Below, in pieces: positions 19,190-28,048 of a stretch of 64,000 bases of DNA. How positions within the stretch are numbered: position 1 is the first letter of the stretch; every line of letters starts with the position of its first letter. This stretch comes from Idiomarinaceae bacterium HL-53 (GTDB lineage: Bacteria; Pseudomonadota; Gammaproteobacteria; Enterobacterales; Alteromonadaceae). Under the pieces are notes generated by a model. That model was not told the origin of the DNA. It did no database searches and saw only the letters and a program-made list of their open reading frames with translations. The DNA is taken from positions 2,330,659 to 2,394,658 of the forward strand of contig LN899469.1 of the NCBI GenBank assembly GCA_001458075.1, read 5' to 3'. The position numbers and the translations under genes are program-made.

Positions 19190-20920
19190 TTAAGCGGTGA
19201 TCGGCCACAGATGCTCGATCATTAATTGCACAGAACGCTCACCCCGAAATTCATTCATTTGAAGTCGATATGCCAACGTTAGTTTCTTGGTAGGTTGAAA
19301 CTGCCATTTTGCTTGGGTAGCAAAGAAGCCAATTGCGTCAAACTCTGCACCGCTGCGCGGATCGCGAACGCGCAACTTCAAATGTTGCTCTTTCAACCAT
19401 TGGTGACGCACCAATACAAATTCACTATCAAAGATCGGGGCTTCAAACTTTTGACCCCAAGGCCCTACTTGCTCGAGTTGCTGCACAAACTCAAGACTCA
19501 TTTCCTCGGGCGCTAATTCACCATCAGACCACAACACGGGGTTGAGCTGCTCTGGTTCAATCCAATCGTTCGCTACCCGAGTCAGTGTCTCTTGGAACAA
19601 CGCTAACTTATCTTGTTTCAGTGTCAGCCCCGCCGCCATTGCGTGACCACCAAACTTTACAATGCAATCGGGTACGAGCGCATTCACGCGTTCGAGCAAA
19701 TCGCGCATATGCAGCCCTGGAATCGAACGCGCGGAACCACGCAAAGTTCCTTCATCGGCCTTTGCAAATGCAATTACCGGACGGTAGAAACGCTCCTTGA
19801 TCCGGCCAGCCACAATGCCTACAACGCCTTGATGCCATTGTTCATGATAAAGCGACAAAATAACTGGCATATCGCCTACTACTTGAAATTCAGCGAGCGC
19901 TTGCTCCGCTTGTGTTTTCATATCTTGTTCGATACTGCGACGCTCACGGTTCAACGTATCAAGCCTCTGCGCACAAGACTTAGCATCCTCAAGGTTGTCT
20001 GCCAGCAGACAATCAATACCGAGTTGCATGTCGTCCAGCCGACCGGCAGCATTAATCCTCGGCCCAACGGTGAAACCGATGTCTTGCGCGACGATCTGAC
20101 GTGGCTCTCTCCCCGCTGCGCGCAACAGTTCTAAGACACCGGGCTGACAAGCGCCTTCTCGAATTCGAGCAACGCCTTGTTGAATCAAAATACGATTGTT
20201 GTAATCAAGTGGAACGACATCCGCAACCGTTCCAATCGCGACTAAATCGAGCCATTGCGCCAGGTTGACTTGCGAGGCCTGATGATTGGGCTCATGCTCA
20301 CGAAACCATGCGCGCAAGGCCATTAAAACATAAAAACTAACCCCCACGCCCGCTATCGCTTTACTCACAAAGCCACATTCAGGATGATTCGGGTTTACTA
20401 CTGCGTCGGCCCTTGGAATTTTGTGCCCCGGTAAATGATGATCGGTAACGACAACCTGCATTCCAAGCTGTTTAGCGGTGTCGACGCCCTCATGAGCGCT
20501 CATTCCGTTGTCGACGGTAAGTATTAGTTGGTAACCTTGCTCGTGTGCAATTCTTGAGAGAGGTGCCGTTAAGCCGTAACCATCCGTAAAGCGATTCGGT
20601 ACAAGATAGCCCACACGTTGCGCGCCCATTGCTTGCAAAGCGCGCATAAATAGTGCAACACTCGATGCCCCGTCCGCGTCAAAATCACCCACAATACAAA
20701 TCGCTTGGCCAGCAAGAATTGCACGCGCAAGGATAGCTGCGGCACGTTCACAATCTCGAAGCGTATTATAGTGAGCAAGCCCACGCAGGCCATATTCAAG
20801 CTCATCTGCATGGCGAACACCACGTCGAGCTAGCACTTTTCGCAGTGTGAGCGGTAACGATTTCGGAAGCTGATCAAGCGTTTGCTCGGGCCGACGTTTC
20901 AGCGTAATGGTTTGCATCAT
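19190..20920 (-). CDS. recJ: Single-stranded-DNA-specific exonuclease RecJ
   Basis: A 5'-3' ssDNA exonuclease of the DHH phosphoesterase superfamily acting in RecFOR recombination and mismatch repair; 576 residues, E. coli 577. Catalytic motifs are IVGDFDADGASS (motif I), LTVDNG, VVTDHHLPG (DHH) and NPNHPECG, with the DHHA1-type GGHAMAAGLTL motif in the second half and a C-terminal OB fold. Two ATG codons start the gene; the first (20920) is used here. It is 22 bases downstream of dsbC in the conserved xerD-dsbC-recJ-prfB-lysS order. Confidence 0.95.
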   Translation of the reverse strand: MMQTITLKRRPEQTLDQLPKSLPLTLRKVLARRGVRHADELEYGLRGLAHYNTLRDCERAAAILARAILAGQAICIVGDFDADGASSVALFMRALQAMGAQRVGYLVPNRFTDGYGLTAPLSRIAHEQGYQLILTVDNGMSAHEGVDTAKQLGMQVVVTDHHLPGHKIPRADAVVNPNHPECGFVSKAIAGVGVSFYVLMALRAWFREHEPNHQASQVNLAQWLDLVAIGTVADVVPLDYNNRILIQQGVARIREGACQPGVLELLRAAGREPRQIVAQDIGFTVGPRINAAGRLDDMQLGIDCLLADNLEDAKSCAQRLDTLNRERRSIEQDMKTQAEQALAEFQVVGDMPVILSLYHEQWHQGVVGIVAGRIKERFYRPVIAFAKADEGTLRGSARSIPGLHMRDLLERVNALVPDCIVKFGGHAMAAGLTLKQDKLALFQETLTRVANDWIEPEQLNPVLWSDGELAPEEMSLEFVQQLEQVGPWGQKFEAPIFDSEFVLVRHQWLKEQHLKLRVRDPRSGAEFDAIGFFATQAKWQFQPTKKLTLAYRLQMNEFRGERSVQLMIEHLWPITA

Positions 20921-20941
20921 TAAAGCGCTTAGTTACTCGTG

Positions 20942-21676
20942 TTAGCGCCCGCCACGTAACTCTTGTATCAATGCTTCTGGCGGCACAAAACCAGGAATCA
21001 ACCGCCCGGTGGGTAAAATAATGCCGGGCGTACCCGTAACCCCCATTTGTCGCGCATAGGTAAGGTGCTCAACCATCGAAGCTTCACACTCCTCGCTTGG
21101 CGGAGTCGTTCCACCCATCGCACTATCCATTGCCTGTTCTGGATTTTCCGCACACCAAATCGATTGCAATTCACTCGCTGAGCGAGCCTCTAAACCCGCA
21201 CGTGGAAAAGCCATATAGCGGACAGAAATACCTAATTCGTTATATGCATCCATCTGCTCATGCAATTGACGACAATAAGGACATGTGTGATCGGTGAAAA
21301 TAGTCACTTCAAACTGCTCATCAGCGGCCGGATATTCTAACGTCTTACCGTCCAATTCCTCGAGCAAACTGCGGCGAACTCGACCAACGGTTTGCTCTGT
21401 TAAATCAACCGGTTGACCCGCAATTGCGTAGACTTTACCCGCAATGAGTTGCGAGCCGTCTTCCGCGATATAAAACACACCCTGGTTTGTGAACGCGAGG
21501 TAGAATCCTTCCAATTCAGGCGCGCGCTCCAAACGCTGTAACGCCAACCCCATGGTTGTAAGCTTCTGATTTAAGCTCGCTTCTAGCGATGCTGAGATAT
21601 CTTGTGCACTAACTTGTAAAGACGCACCAAAAATACACAGGGTGATAACAAAACGAGAGACCAACTTCACAGGCAT
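20942..21676 (-). CDS. dsbC: Periplasmic disulfide isomerase DsbC
   Basis: Homodimeric periplasmic protein-disulfide isomerase/reductase, kept reduced by DsbD. The 244 residues start with a signal peptide ending near LQVSAQD. An N-terminal dimerisation domain follows, then a thioredoxin fold with active site CPYC (FTDHTCPYCRQL). A second cysteine pair (WCAENP and EECEAS) corresponds to the structural disulfide of E. coli DsbC, and the cis-proline loop TGTPGIIL is present. It lies between xerD and recJ as in E. coli. Confidence 0.94.
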   Translation of the reverse strand: MPVKLVSRFVITLCIFGASLQVSAQDISASLEASLNQKLTTMGLALQRLERAPELEGFYLAFTNQGVFYIAEDGSQLIAGKVYAIAGQPVDLTEQTVGRVRRSLLEELDGKTLEYPAADEQFEVTIFTDHTCPYCRQLHEQMDAYNELGISVRYMAFPRAGLEARSASELQSIWCAENPEQAMDSAMGGTTPPSEECEASMVEHLTYARQMGVTGTPGIILPTGRLIPGFVPPEALIQELRGGR

Positions 21677-21753
21677 AACCTCAAAAACTGCTAACTAATA
21701 AGAACCTGATGGTATCAGAAACCAAGTGACGTGCCGAGTATGAAAAAGAACTT

Positions 21754-22635
21754 TTATCCGCGCGGATGGTGTGTCGCATGTAATTGCTTAAGCCGCGCCT
21801 TTGCTACTTGGGTGTAAATCTGCGTAGTGGCAATGTCGGCGTGCCCCAAAAGCATCTGTAACGCGCGTAAGTCTGCGCCATGGTTCAACAAGTGAGTCGC
21901 AAATGCGTGTCTTAATTTATGCGGAGAGAGCGCTCGCGTAATACCCGCCACCTGAGCATGCAGCTTAATACGATGCCAGAAAGTTTGCCGCGTCATTTGC
22001 TTCCCACGGGTCGAAAGAAACACTTCATCACAAGCTCGCACTTGCAATTCCGGTCGTGAATACTGTAGGTACTGACCTAGCCAAGTCACGGCTTCTTCAC
22101 CTAATGGTACAAGACGTTCCTTATTTCCCTTCCCCACAACACGAACCAACCCTTGCCGCAGGCTCACTTCACTTAATTTGAGTTGCACCAACTCAGTCAC
22201 ACGCAATCCCGAAGCATACAAAACCTCAAGCATGGCACGATCTCGAATACCCAACGTAGAATTAGTTTCTGGGGCATTGAGTAAGGCAGTGACATCTTCT
22301 TCTGTTAGCGTATCTGGGAGCTTTCGTAGCTGTTTTGGAGTGCGAATATGAGCACAAGGATCGTCCTCGCGAATCTGATTTTTCTGCAGATACTGAGAAT
22401 ATTTTCGACAGGCACTCAAGAATCGCGCTTGGCTTCTTGGGCTTTGCCCTGCTTTAAACTGCGCCGCCAAAAACTGTTCGATATCGCCACTCGACATGGC
22501 TTCTAATGGCTTTTGCGTTTCTTTCTCTAACCAACGAGAGAATTTTAATAAATCAGAGCGATAGGCAGATTGCGTGTGTTCACTCACACCCTGCACTAAC
22601 CATAATTGTTCAATAAACGCTTCTAGCTCTGCCAC
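21754..22635 (-). CDS. xerD: Site-specific tyrosine recombinase XerD
   Basis: With XerC it resolves chromosome dimers at dif under FtsK control. The 293 residues contain the N-terminal SAM-like core-binding domain and a catalytic domain. Catalytic residues are Arg in ASGLRVTEL, Lys in GKGNKERLVPL, HKLRHAFATH (His and Arg), LLGHADI (His), and the nucleophilic tyrosine in TTQIYTQV. It heads the xerD-dsbC-recJ-prfB-lysS series, which favours XerD over XerC or a phage integrase. Confidence 0.94.
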   Translation of the reverse strand: MAELEAFIEQLWLVQGVSEHTQSAYRSDLLKFSRWLEKETQKPLEAMSSGDIEQFLAAQFKAGQSPRSQARFLSACRKYSQYLQKNQIREDDPCAHIRTPKQLRKLPDTLTEEDVTALLNAPETNSTLGIRDRAMLEVLYASGLRVTELVQLKLSEVSLRQGLVRVVGKGNKERLVPLGEEAVTWLGQYLQYSRPELQVRACDEVFLSTRGKQMTRQTFWHRIKLHAQVAGITRALSPHKLRHAFATHLLNHGADLRALQMLLGHADIATTQIYTQVAKARLKQLHATHHPRG

Positions 22636-22684
22636 ACGTACGGTATCGGTTGCTGTAATTAACGTCTATCTTACAGCCTTTATA

Positions 22685-23167
22685 TCAAGACAATCTAGCG
22701 TCTTGTGGTAAATCAGAGGCCTGGGGATACAATGAATCGATAATATCAATGAGATCTTCCGGGTGTTCCTCGGTGTTTGCGCGCGATTGGCTTCGTGCAT
22801 GAACCCAGACAGGCGCGTTGTCCAGTACCTGAGCGGGCATACGATCATGTTCGTCTAACCACACCATGGCCTCGGGATCGAGTGCATCCAGCAGCCGCCA
22901 CTCCACAGCTGAACGCTGAAATGCTTGCGCTGGCGTGCGCTCGTGGTCTCTACGTGATGCATACAAGGGTCGCGAAACGCCCACGCCGAATGGGGGTGTC
23001 CAATGACTCTCTGAAACTTGAGGCGCGGCATCAAACCAATCCACCGCGTGTGGACTTAAAGAAGCAAGAAGAAATCGAAATCGTGCAGGCTCATTTGTTT
23101 GCAGCGCAGTCACTAATCGATTTTCTAGATCTTGTTCACGTTGTATCCAAACAGACTCAGCAGACAT
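22685..23167 (-). CDS. Hypothetical protein resembling VC2046/SO_2500 family
   Basis: A 160-residue soluble protein with no signal peptide or membrane segment. The N-terminal part (LENRLVTALQTNEPARFRFLLASLS) resembles the opening of the uncharacterised VC2046/SO_2500 family of Vibrio and Shewanella, but the match is from memory and only moderate. The middle is rich in Trp, Arg and Pro (PPFGVGVSRPLYASRRD). It lies 49 bases upstream of xerD on the same strand and may be cotranscribed. Function unknown. Confidence 0.5.
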   Translation of the reverse strand: MSAESVWIQREQDLENRLVTALQTNEPARFRFLLASLSPHAVDWFDAAPQVSESHWTPPFGVGVSRPLYASRRDHERTPAQAFQRSAVEWRLLDALDPEAMVWLDEHDRMPAQVLDNAPVWVHARSQSRANTEEHPEDLIDIIDSLYPQASDLPQDARLS

Positions 23168-23303
23168 AGGTAATTCTCATTGAATGTGGCACACTTTCTA
23201 TCGGCTTGTTGCTGAGTTTCTTAAGAATATTCGGAACTCATTGGCAATCAACGAACACTAGCTTATGCTAGGAATAGTTAACTAAAGGGCTAGAAAGGCG
23301 CTC

Positions 23304-24950
23304 ATGAGCAACGAACTCGATCTGTCTAGAAAAAAAATTCTGATTATCGATGACCAGAAAACATTTCAGGTCATGCTTAAAACGATGTTGCTTAATATGG
23401 GAGCCCTACAAGTGGTTACCGTGGCCTCTGGAGAAGCAGGCCTTGCCGCACATAAACAGCACCATTTCGACATTCTATTGGTTGATTACAATTTAGGTAG
23501 AGGCAAGAACGGACGGCAGGTTTTAGAAGAGCTTCGGGTACTCGAGCTGCTGCGCCCAGATGGTGTCTTTATTCTCGTAAGTGGTGAGAATAATAAACCC
23601 ATGGTATTAAGTGCCATTGAGTTACAGCCTGACGATTATTTAATGAAGCCATTCTCAAATAATGTCCTGCGCAGCCGTCTCATACGTGCATTTAGAAAAC
23701 GCGTTACCTTGAGAAAAGTTTATCAAGCTCTATACCGTCAGAAGTATCCCGAATGTCTGCAAGCTTGCATGGAGCATATTCAGAACGGCGGACGCTATCA
23801 AAATTTTTGTCGCCAACTTGCAACCGAACTTTACATGAAGAGTGGCAAGCTTAACGAAGCGGAAGCAACCGTAAAAGAACTCCTTTCTGAGCAACGTTTT
23901 TCGTGGGGCGTACTCGCATTAGCTAAAATTAAGTTTGCACAAGGCGAAATGGACACCGCACTCCCCTTACTCGATGAAGTGATTAAAAATAACGCAAACG
24001 CAACGGAGGCATTCGACTTAAAAGCCAAAGCATTTGATCATCAAACCATGCTGACAGAAGCTTTAGACGCGGCCCGTCGGGCCGTCAGCCTTGCTCCTTT
24101 CTCCTTGAGCAGGCAACTTTACATGGCTGACTTAGCGCGCAGAAATGAGGAATACGAGCTCGCAAAACAAGCAATGTACCATGTCGTAGAAATCTCTAGA
24201 AAGTCGGTACACCGAGATCCTAAATACCTTTGCACTTACATTCGAAGCATCCTTGATGCGGCGGAAAATGGTGAAGATTCCAAACAAATTAGTAAATATC
24301 AGCAAGAAGCTTCTCTCGCACTTCATCGCGCCCGTACCGACGAGCTTCTTGTGTATTCAAAGTTCGATTACAAAACACTTGAAAGCGCTGTAATGGCCCG
24401 TATTAACGCATTTAATGGGCAACTTCGTGAAGCACAATCAAATATGAAGGGAATTGTGTCTGGCTTTCTCGAGCAAGGACATGAAATTCCTCCGGAAATC
24501 GCCCCGGATGTCATTATTGCGTTACTTGATATTGGTGAGTTTGAGAGAGCGGAGCTACTCGCAGACGGGCTCAGTGACGAGGCTATTTTTGACGAATATA
24601 ATAAAAGCCTGTTAGAAGCTCGCATCGAAAAATGTAAAGAGCAACGCAAAAGCTTTGTGGATGCTAACAAAATTGGCATTAAAGCTTACACTGAAGGTAA
24701 TTACACAGAGGCGTTGCAGAATTTTGAGGCGGCTCTGAAATTGGCCCCTATGAATAGTGGCGCGTCGTTAAACTACATTCAGGCCGCCATCAAAGTGATG
24801 CGGGAGAGCAAAGCAGGCATCAATTACTTGATCGATGGCTGTAAGCGCTGCTTTCGAACCATCGAAGGACTTACACTTCCAGAATCACATCAAAACCGCT
24901 ACAAACAGCTGAAGCAAGAATATCAAGCGCTCACCAATACTAAAATTTAA
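23304..24950 (+). CDS. Response regulator receiver domain fused to TPR repeats
   Basis: A 548-residue cytoplasmic protein. Residues 10-130 form a CheY-like receiver: acidic pair Asp16/Asp17, phospho-acceptor Asp61 (LLVDYNLG), Ser93 in place of Thr, and Lys115 in YLMKPF. The remainder is helical with tetratricopeptide repeats (for example around residues 155-290 and 455-500) and no DNA-binding or enzymatic output domain. It therefore probably signals by protein contact. This architecture is known in Vibrio and Alteromonadales. No histidine kinase gene is adjacent, so it is an orphan. AAAGG precedes the ATG. Its end overlaps the pirin stop by 4 bases, convergently. Confidence 0.85.
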   Translation: MSNELDLSRKKILIIDDQKTFQVMLKTMLLNMGALQVVTVASGEAGLAAHKQHHFDILLVDYNLGRGKNGRQVLEELRVLELLRPDGVFILVSGENNKPMVLSAIELQPDDYLMKPFSNNVLRSRLIRAFRKRVTLRKVYQALYRQKYPECLQACMEHIQNGGRYQNFCRQLATELYMKSGKLNEAEATVKELLSEQRFSWGVLALAKIKFAQGEMDTALPLLDEVIKNNANATEAFDLKAKAFDHQTMLTEALDAARRAVSLAPFSLSRQLYMADLARRNEEYELAKQAMYHVVEISRKSVHRDPKYLCTYIRSILDAAENGEDSKQISKYQQEASLALHRARTDELLVYSKFDYKTLESAVMARINAFNGQLREAQSNMKGIVSGFLEQGHEIPPEIAPDVIIALLDIGEFERAELLADGLSDEAIFDEYNKSLLEARIEKCKEQRKSFVDANKIGIKAYTEGNYTEALQNFEAALKLAPMNSGASLNYIQAAIKVMRESKAGINYLIDGCKRCFRTIEGLTLPESHQNRYKQLKQEYQALTNTKI

Positions 24951-25780
24951 TTCGTGAGCGCACCACTTTGGTAGTCGACAAATGCTTGACGAAGCTCGGC
25001 TTCATTGTTCATCACAAATGGGCCATATTGTGCAATTGGCTCGCCAATTGGTTTTGCTGCCATCAGCAAGAAACCAGATTTTGTGTTTACTGACACTTCC
25101 ACAGCAGCCTGGTCGTCGAGCTCAACTAACTCACCTGCATTCACCGTCACGCCGTCTATGGTGACATTGCCGTCATATACATATAGCAAACGAGTTGCTT
25201 GCCCCTGTTGTGGCAATGCCAACGACGTGGTTTGCTCTAAACGATAGTCGAGGTACAAAAACTCTCTGCCAGGCGCTTTAACCGGGCCTTCTGCACCCTC
25301 AAAATTTCCCGAAAGAACGCGCACCAAACCTTGCTCAATTGCAACCTCAGGCACATTTTCACCTGGAATATCCGCATAGTCGGGATCCGACATTTTTTCA
25401 CTTGCCGGAAGGTTCAACCAGAGTTGAAAGCCCCACATTAAACCATTTTCCTGCTTCGGCATTTCTGAGTGAATCATGCCGCGCGCGGCCTTCATCCACT
25501 GCAAACCGCCCGGCCCAATTTCACCTGAATTCCCTTTCGAGTCTTCATGTGCCATTTTACCTGCAAGCATATAGGTAAGTGTGCAAAACCCACGGTGCGG
25601 ATGAGGCGGAAAGCCTGCTATGTAATCATTCGGGTTATCCGACTTAAATTCATCGAGCATTAAAATCGGGTCTTTGTGGCGGAACCCGGGTTGATTGATC
25701 ACGCGGCTTAACTTCACACCGGCTCCATCTTGAGCGGGCATACCACGGACGCGATGACGAATTACAGAAGATGATTTCAT
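24947..25780 (-). CDS. Pirin family protein (second copy)
   Basis: A bicupin of 277 residues with intact metal site: HxH in PPHPHRGFCT and His/Glu in GMIHSEMP. Quercetin-2,3-dioxygenase activity is known for E. coli YhaK/YhhW-type relatives but cannot be inferred with certainty. The gene starts inside the end of the glutathionyl-hydroquinone reductase gene (4-base ATGA overlap), so the two proteins are made together. That suggests a common role in handling quinones, flavonoid-like or other redox-active aromatics. It differs clearly from the pirin at 15505-16416 in length and C-terminus. Confidence 0.85.
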   Translation of the reverse strand: MKSSSVIRHRVRGMPAQDGAGVKLSRVINQPGFRHKDPILMLDEFKSDNPNDYIAGFPPHPHRGFCTLTYMLAGKMAHEDSKGNSGEIGPGGLQWMKAARGMIHSEMPKQENGLMWGFQLWLNLPASEKMSDPDYADIPGENVPEVAIEQGLVRVLSGNFEGAEGPVKAPGREFLYLDYRLEQTTSLALPQQGQATRLLYVYDGNVTIDGVTVNAGELVELDDQAAVEVSVNTKSGFLLMAAKPIGEPIAQYGPFVMNNEAELRQAFVDYQSGALTN

Positions 25781-26751
25781 GAGAACTTACTCCGATCATG
25801 AGCTTCTAGAAAATTAATCTCTGGCCCTACAGGAACAACACCGGTTGGGTTAATCATGTGATGGCTCACATAGTAATGCGTTTTAATATGGTCCATACGC
25901 ACTGTCTCCGCAACACCTTCCACCTGATAAAGCTCCTTCACGAAATTCCAGAGCTGAGGGTAGTCGACGATACGCTTCTTGTTGGTTTTAAAATGCCCAA
26001 CGTACACTGAGTCAAAACGCACCAAGGTGGTGAAAAGGCGCCAATCTGCCTCGGTAAGCTTGTTACCAGTGAGATAACGATGAGTCGTTAACTTGGCTTC
26101 TAGCTTATCAAGCGCATCGAAAAGCGCTGCGTACGCCTCTTCATACGCATCCTGCTTCGTTGCAAAACCACATTTGTAAACCCCGTTGTTCACGTTGTCG
26201 TATACAAAATCGTTCACTTCATCGATTTCATTTCTTAACTCAACAGGATAATAGTCGTCGGAGTTACCAGTGATGTCGTCAAAGGCACTATTGAGCATGC
26301 GAATGATGTCTGCAGATTCATTGCTCACAATAGTCTCTCTCTGCTTATCCCATAATACCGGCACTGTGACACGCCCCGAATATTCACTGTCGGCACGGGT
26401 GTAGATTTCATGCATATATTTTGAACTGTAGAGCGGGTCTTGAAGCTTACCATCGCCAAATTCCCAGCCATTCTCTAGCATTTCCGGAGTGACGGTTGAA
26501 TAAGTAATGTGTGGCTCCAAACCTTTAAGTTTGCGAAAGATAAGTGTTCTATGCGCCCAAGGGCAAGCATACGAAACATATAAATGATAGCGCCCAGATT
26601 CAGCCTGAAAGCCAGCCTCGCCGGTTGGCCCTGCTGAGCCATCTTTAGTCACCCAATTCCGGAACTGCGATTCGCTGCGTACAAACTTGCCGCCCGTTTT
26701 CTCAGTGTCGTACCATTTATCTTGCCACTTTCCGTCTACCAATAATCCCAT
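25777..26751 (-). CDS. yqjG: Glutathionyl-hydroquinone reductase (Xi-class GST, YqjG-like)
   Basis: Reduces glutathionyl-hydroquinones to hydroquinones using glutathione. The catalytic motif of the Xi class, CPWAHR (in VSYACPWAHRTLI), is present. The GST C-terminal helical domain contains the conserved LTEADWRLFTTLVRFD segment, and the tail has the family YYVSHHMINPTGVVP region. The ATG at 26751 (324 residues) is preferred because GGAG lies 6 bases upstream; an in-frame ATG at 26763 precedes it. The gene is downstream of lpxB on the same strand after a 122-base gap in which I see no clear terminator. Confidence 0.9.
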   Translation of the reverse strand: MGLLVDGKWQDKWYDTEKTGGKFVRSESQFRNWVTKDGSAGPTGEAGFQAESGRYHLYVSYACPWAHRTLIFRKLKGLEPHITYSTVTPEMLENGWEFGDGKLQDPLYSSKYMHEIYTRADSEYSGRVTVPVLWDKQRETIVSNESADIIRMLNSAFDDITGNSDDYYPVELRNEIDEVNDFVYDNVNNGVYKCGFATKQDAYEEAYAALFDALDKLEAKLTTHRYLTGNKLTEADWRLFTTLVRFDSVYVGHFKTNKKRIVDYPQLWNFVKELYQVEGVAETVRMDHIKTHYYVSHHMINPTGVVPVGPEINFLEAHDRSKFS

Positions 26752-26873
26752 GACATTCTCCATTTAGATTATGAGCATGAATCTATCACACGGGAATGGA
26801 TACGGGAGAAGGAAAGAATCGAGCAGCTCATTCGGAAATTTCAGAGCGCTTTTATGTAATCAATTGTTTACGG

Positions 26874-28025
26874 CTAAGGATTGCTCGCGAGCACAAGCTC
26901 AAGCGCTCTTTGTGCAGCCTTATTCCCGGCATTACAACGAATCTTTTCATGAAGCGCCTGAAACACTTCAAGTTCCGCGCCCATGTCTTGTGACAAATGA
27001 CGGGTGACTTCACTCGCAATAGCCTCAGGTGTGCAATCGTGTTGCGCTAGCTCTTTGACCAAGGTTTTTCCCGCCAACAGATTTGGCAAAGAAAAATGCT
27101 CTATTTTTACCAGCCATCTTAAAATTTGATAATTCAACCAACCAAATTTATAGCACACCACCATCGGCTTCTTCAGCAGCATCGCCTCTAGCGTTACTGT
27201 TCCAGAGGCCAACATGCAACTATCGGCTGCTAGCATGACATCTCGACTCTGACCATCGAACTCTCGAAGCGGCAACTGCTTATCTGCATCGGTCATGACC
27301 GAATGTATTTGTGCCTTTCGAGCATTATTGGCATATGCAATGAGAAATTCTACTTCTGGAAACTGGGCATGCAATAGATGCGCTGCAGCAAAAAAATCAG
27401 GTGCGAGAAGCCCTGCTTCTGTACCTCGGCTTCCTGGCAAGAGCGCAACATACCGTTTATCCTCCTCAAGCCCTAGCTTAAGTCGAGCCGCGGTGGTGTC
27501 TGAACGCAATGGGATATCATCTGCTAGTGGATGCCCAACAAAAGTACAAGGGACGCCATACGAGTCATAGAACTCTTTTTCAAACGGCAAAATACTGAAC
27601 ACATCATGAGTGGCCGCTTGAATCTTAAAAATTCGTTTCGGACGCCAAGCCCACACCGAAGGGCTCACATAATGAGCGGTCAGGATGCCCTGGGCTTTTA
27701 ATTTTTTCTCAATTGGCAAATTGAAGTCCGGGGCGTCTACCCCAACAAAGATATTTGGCTTTTGCTCTAGCATGGTGTTAACCACCAACTTGCGCGCCCT
27801 GAGCAACGAAGGGAGTTGCTTTGCTACATCCACGAGCCCCATGACTGAGAGTGTTTCCATCGGGAATAGCGACTGCAAGCCTTGCGCAATCATCAAAGGG
27901 CCACCCACGCCAACGAACTCCACTTCAGGATGTAGTTTCTTCATAGACGCCATAAAATTAGCGCCCAAAATGTCGCCTGAACTCTCGCCCGCAACAATGC
28001 CAACCTTGATCTGATGGGTGCTCAT
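26874..28025 (-). CDS. lpxB: Lipid-A-disaccharide synthase LpxB
   Basis: A membrane-associated GT19 glycosyltransferase that joins UDP-2,3-diacylglucosamine and lipid X to make the lipid A disaccharide. The 383 residues match the family length. Landmarks are the N-terminal VAGESSGDILGA, GVDAPDFNLP, HYVSPSVWAWRPKR, LPGSRGTEA and the donor-site region ASGTVTLEAML with PMVVCYK. It follows lpxA by 23 bases. In E. coli rnhB and dnaE come next; here they are replaced by the reductase and pirin genes. Confidence 0.95.
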   Translation of the reverse strand: MSTHQIKVGIVAGESSGDILGANFMASMKKLHPEVEFVGVGGPLMIAQGLQSLFPMETLSVMGLVDVAKQLPSLLRARKLVVNTMLEQKPNIFVGVDAPDFNLPIEKKLKAQGILTAHYVSPSVWAWRPKRIFKIQAATHDVFSILPFEKEFYDSYGVPCTFVGHPLADDIPLRSDTTAARLKLGLEEDKRYVALLPGSRGTEAGLLAPDFFAAAHLLHAQFPEVEFLIAYANNARKAQIHSVMTDADKQLPLREFDGQSRDVMLAADSCMLASGTVTLEAMLLKKPMVVCYKFGWLNYQILRWLVKIEHFSLPNLLAGKTLVKELAQHDCTPEAIASEVTRHLSQDMGAELEVFQALHEKIRCNAGNKAAQRALELVLASNP

Positions 28026-28048
28026 GAAAAGCCTTTTGAGTGTTTCGC

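Noticed and set aside
21754-22635. An integrase marking a mobile element
   Set aside because: The tyrosine recombinase sits in the conserved xerD-dsbC-recJ order and has XerD length and motifs; no attachment sites or phage genes are present.
26764-27007. Short plus-strand reading frames overlapping the 3' end of lpxB
   Set aside because: They lie antisense to lpxB, have no ribosome binding site and no recognisable protein pattern.
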